64,000 nucleotides of DNA, from contig JARIAR010000009.1 in assembly GCA_029257805.1 (NCBI GenBank), positions 124,001 to 188,000 on the forward strand, read 5' to 3'. Shown in pieces: positions 62,553-64,000 of this stretch. The notes under the pieces were generated by a model. It saw only the letters and a program-made list of their open reading frames with translations. It was not told where the DNA came from and ran no database searches. Made by a program: the position numbers and the translations under genes. Position 1 is the first letter of the stretch. Each line of letters starts with the position of its first letter. The DNA is from Blautia sp. GTDB taxonomy: Bacteria; Bacillota; Clostridia; Lachnospirales; Lachnospiraceae.

Positions 62553-64000
62553 CTACTTCTTCTGATAGGGAGTATTTACAACTGGAAGAGAAGTACGAAA
62601 TTCTCCGTCCAGACTGTAATACGCACCGGCAATGGCTGGTGCTGTAGGAATAGAGGTGATTTCTCCTATACCAATGGCTCCGCAGGCTACATCAAGCCCT
62701 TCTTTTTCCACGATAATACTCTCTACTTCAGGAATTTTATTTGCTTTTGGTAATCCTAGTGTACCATATTTTGCAGTAGGTTTGCAATCTGAAATAGGAT
62801 ATTTTTCCGTAAGGGCAAATCCGTATGACATAATAACACCGCCTTCAATCTGCCCTTCTACAGATAACGGATTTACAGCTTTTCCCACATCGTGAGCAGC
62901 CACAATTTTCTTCACTGTTCCATCTTCATTAAGAATACATACCTGCGTAGCATACCCGTATGCTACATGGGATACTGGATTTTTTTTGTCGCTTCCCATA
63001 GGATCTGTTTTTGCCAGATACTCTCCCAGATATTCTTTTCCTTCCAATTCCAGAAGAGTATGAGACTGCAAATCTTTTTGCAGTTCCTCGCATGCTCTTC
63101 TTGTAGCCTCTCCTGTAACAAGCGTTTGCCGAGATCCGGAAGTGGTTCCGGAATCCGGGGCGTCCCACGTATTAGACGGATCATAATAAATCTGTTCTCT
63201 TTTAAGATGAAGGGTTTCTGCAACCATTTGTACAAGTACCGTTCCCAGGCCCTGCCCAATACAAGAAGCTCCTGCATGAATCTCTACTCTTCCATCTTTT
63301 ATGAGAAGACGTGTCCTGCCCCAGTCAGGAAGACCAACCCCTACACCGGCATTTTTCATAGCACAGGCAATTCCTGCATTAGGATTGCTGTCATATATTT
63401 CTTTCACTGCTTCCAGCGTTTCTGCAAGCCCTGTAGAGTTATCTACCAGCTGTCCATTTGGAAGTTCCTGCCCCGGTCGGATAGCATTGCGATAACGAAT
63501 TTCCCATGGGGAAATTCCTACGATTCCCGCCATCTTTGTAAGAAGCATTTCGATTGCAAAACATGTCTGTGTAACTCCAAATCCTCTAAAGGCACCAGCC
63601 GGAGGATTATTTGTATAATAAGCCTTTCCATCAATATCAAAATTCTGATAGTTATATGGACCGGAAGCATGCGTACACGCTCTCTGAAGGACAGGTCCTC
63701 CCAAAGATGCATATGCACCTGTATCAGCAACAACCGTTGCTTTTACTCCCTGTATGATTCCATTTTCATCACACCCAAGGGTAAATTCCATATCCATAGG
63801 ATGGCGTTTCGGATGTATAAGAATACTTTCCGCTCTTGTCAATTTAACTTTTACAGGACGTTTTGTAAGATATGCGATCATAGCTGCATGATGCTGTACC
63901 GTTACATCTTCTTTCCCTCCAAATCCGCCTCCTACAAGTTTATTGCGAACTTTTACTTTTTCAGCGGGAAGTCCTAAAAGAATCATGCATTCATGTTGTG
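62553..64000 (-). CDS. xdhD: XdhD-type selenium-dependent xanthine dehydrogenase, 5' end beyond the window
   Basis: The last 482 residues of a molybdenum hydroxylase; the frame runs off the right edge. Cofactor motifs are GGGFGGKEDVT, GAFRGFGVTQT, ASCIGQGLGT and GAIGIGEITSIPTAPAIAGAYY with the catalytic Glu. It resembles E. coli XdhD and the Se-dependent xanthine dehydrogenase family, in which a [2Fe-2S] domain is fused at the N-terminus; that part would lie outside. It is paralogous to, but clearly different from, xdhA. With yqeB and yqeC in the operon, this is the likely selenoenzyme. The selenium is in a labile cofactor, not selenocysteine. Confidence 0.88.
   Translation of the reverse strand, partial: QHECMILLGLPAEKVKVRNKLVGGGFGGKEDVTVQHHAAMIAYLTKRPVKVKLTRAESILIHPKRHPMDMEFTLGCDENGIIQGVKATVVADTGAYASLGGPVLQRACTHASGPYNYQNFDIDGKAYYTNNPPAGAFRGFGVTQTCFAIEMLLTKMAGIVGISPWEIRYRNAIRPGQELPNGQLVDNSTGLAETLEAVKEIYDSNPNAGIACAMKNAGVGVGLPDWGRTRLLIKDGRVEIHAGASCIGQGLGTVLVQMVAETLHLKREQIYYDPSNTWDAPDSGTTSGSRQTLVTGEATRRACEELQKDLQSHTLLELEGKEYLGEYLAKTDPMGSDKKNPVSHVAYGYATQVCILNEDGTVKKIVAAHDVGKAVNPLSVEGQIEGGVIMSYGFALTEKYPISDCKPTAKYGTLGLPKANKIPEVESIIVEKEGLDVACGAIGIGEITSIPTAPAIAGAYYSLDGEFRTSLPVVNTPYQKK

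Noticed and set aside
62892..63977. 361-codon plus-strand open frame at the right end
   Set aside because: Exact antisense of xdhD with biased Ser/Phe/Cys composition; xdhD on minus has all its catalytic motifs.
1..64000. tRNA, rRNA, CRISPR arrays, insertion sequences, prophage genes or in-frame selenocysteine codons
   Set aside because: No regularly spaced repeats, transposase or integrase-like proteins, or RNA gene patterns were seen. The selenium genes concern a labile cofactor, and no conserved reading frame in the window needs a UGA read-through.

Overview
The window reads as chromosome from an anaerobic Firmicute of the class Clostridia, most likely Lachnospiraceae (a Blautia/Dorea/Coprococcus-like gut bacterium). 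This is inferred from the AT-rich sequence, strong AGGAGG ribosome binding sites, consensus sigma-A promoters (TTGnnn-17-TATAAT type), and content: NfnAB, HydG, anaerobic cobalamin synthesis, selenium-dependent molybdenum hydroxylase genes, Rex and luxS. I see no rRNA, tRNA, CRISPR array, transposase or prophage gene. No gene-free stretch exceeds about 300 bases; the longest, upstream of cbiD, holds a structured leader.

Layout. 1-11.8 kb (minus strand): a cut-off lemA, a pyruvyl-transferase-like gene between two near-identical terminators, an Old Yellow Enzyme/2-enoate reductase with an AraC regulator, uppP-ftsK-Dabb-rlmH, and the electron-bifurcating transhydrogenase nfnA-nfnB. 11.8-18.6 kb: tepA, corC-yebC, and rex-nnr-alr-mazF, the last an orphan toxin gene. 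18.8-23.0 kb: an ABC-F ATPase, and a divergent pyridoxal kinase/MocR pair whose promoters overlap. 23.0-35.15 kb: an 11-gene anaerobic cobalamin operon (cbiD-L-F-G-H-JET-A-B-cobD-cbiP-cbiC) that takes precorrin-2/cobalt-factor II to adenosylcobinamide phosphate. It starts from one promoter, through a leader that ends in an intrinsic terminator and has no recognisable B12 box. 35.2-43.5 kb: a pseudouridine synthase, the CoA module coaBC-panT-coaX-DUF2007, mnmM, an ASCH protein, trpS-cyclophilin, luxS and an SH3 lipoprotein.

43.6-64.0 kb is a dispersed purine/hydantoin/selenium-molybdenum locus: hydG with a domain-swapped XdhC-like protein, a cysteine desulfidase homologue, a dihydropyrimidinase-like hydrolase divergent from a YheO-type regulator and an unrecognised 174-residue protein, a DUF1015 gene, then dpaL-ygeY-ygeW-arcC on plus. 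These converge on xdhD-xdhA-xdhB-xdhC-yqeB-yqeC-mocA on minus, with xdhD cut by the right edge. In gut bacteria this gene set is linked to anaerobic urate/xanthine breakdown: the hydroxylases act on purines, the YgeX/Y/W-type enzymes and hydantoinase process ring-opened products, and carbamate kinase makes ATP from carbamoyl phosphate. YqeB, YqeC and MocA probably mature the selenium-containing molybdenum cofactor.

The best candidates for something new are the cbiD leader RNA, the 174-residue protein beside the YheO regulator, a MocR regulator that has lost its PLP lysine, the permuted XdhC protein, and several unassigned operator-like repeats. All family calls come from reading the sequence; no search was run.
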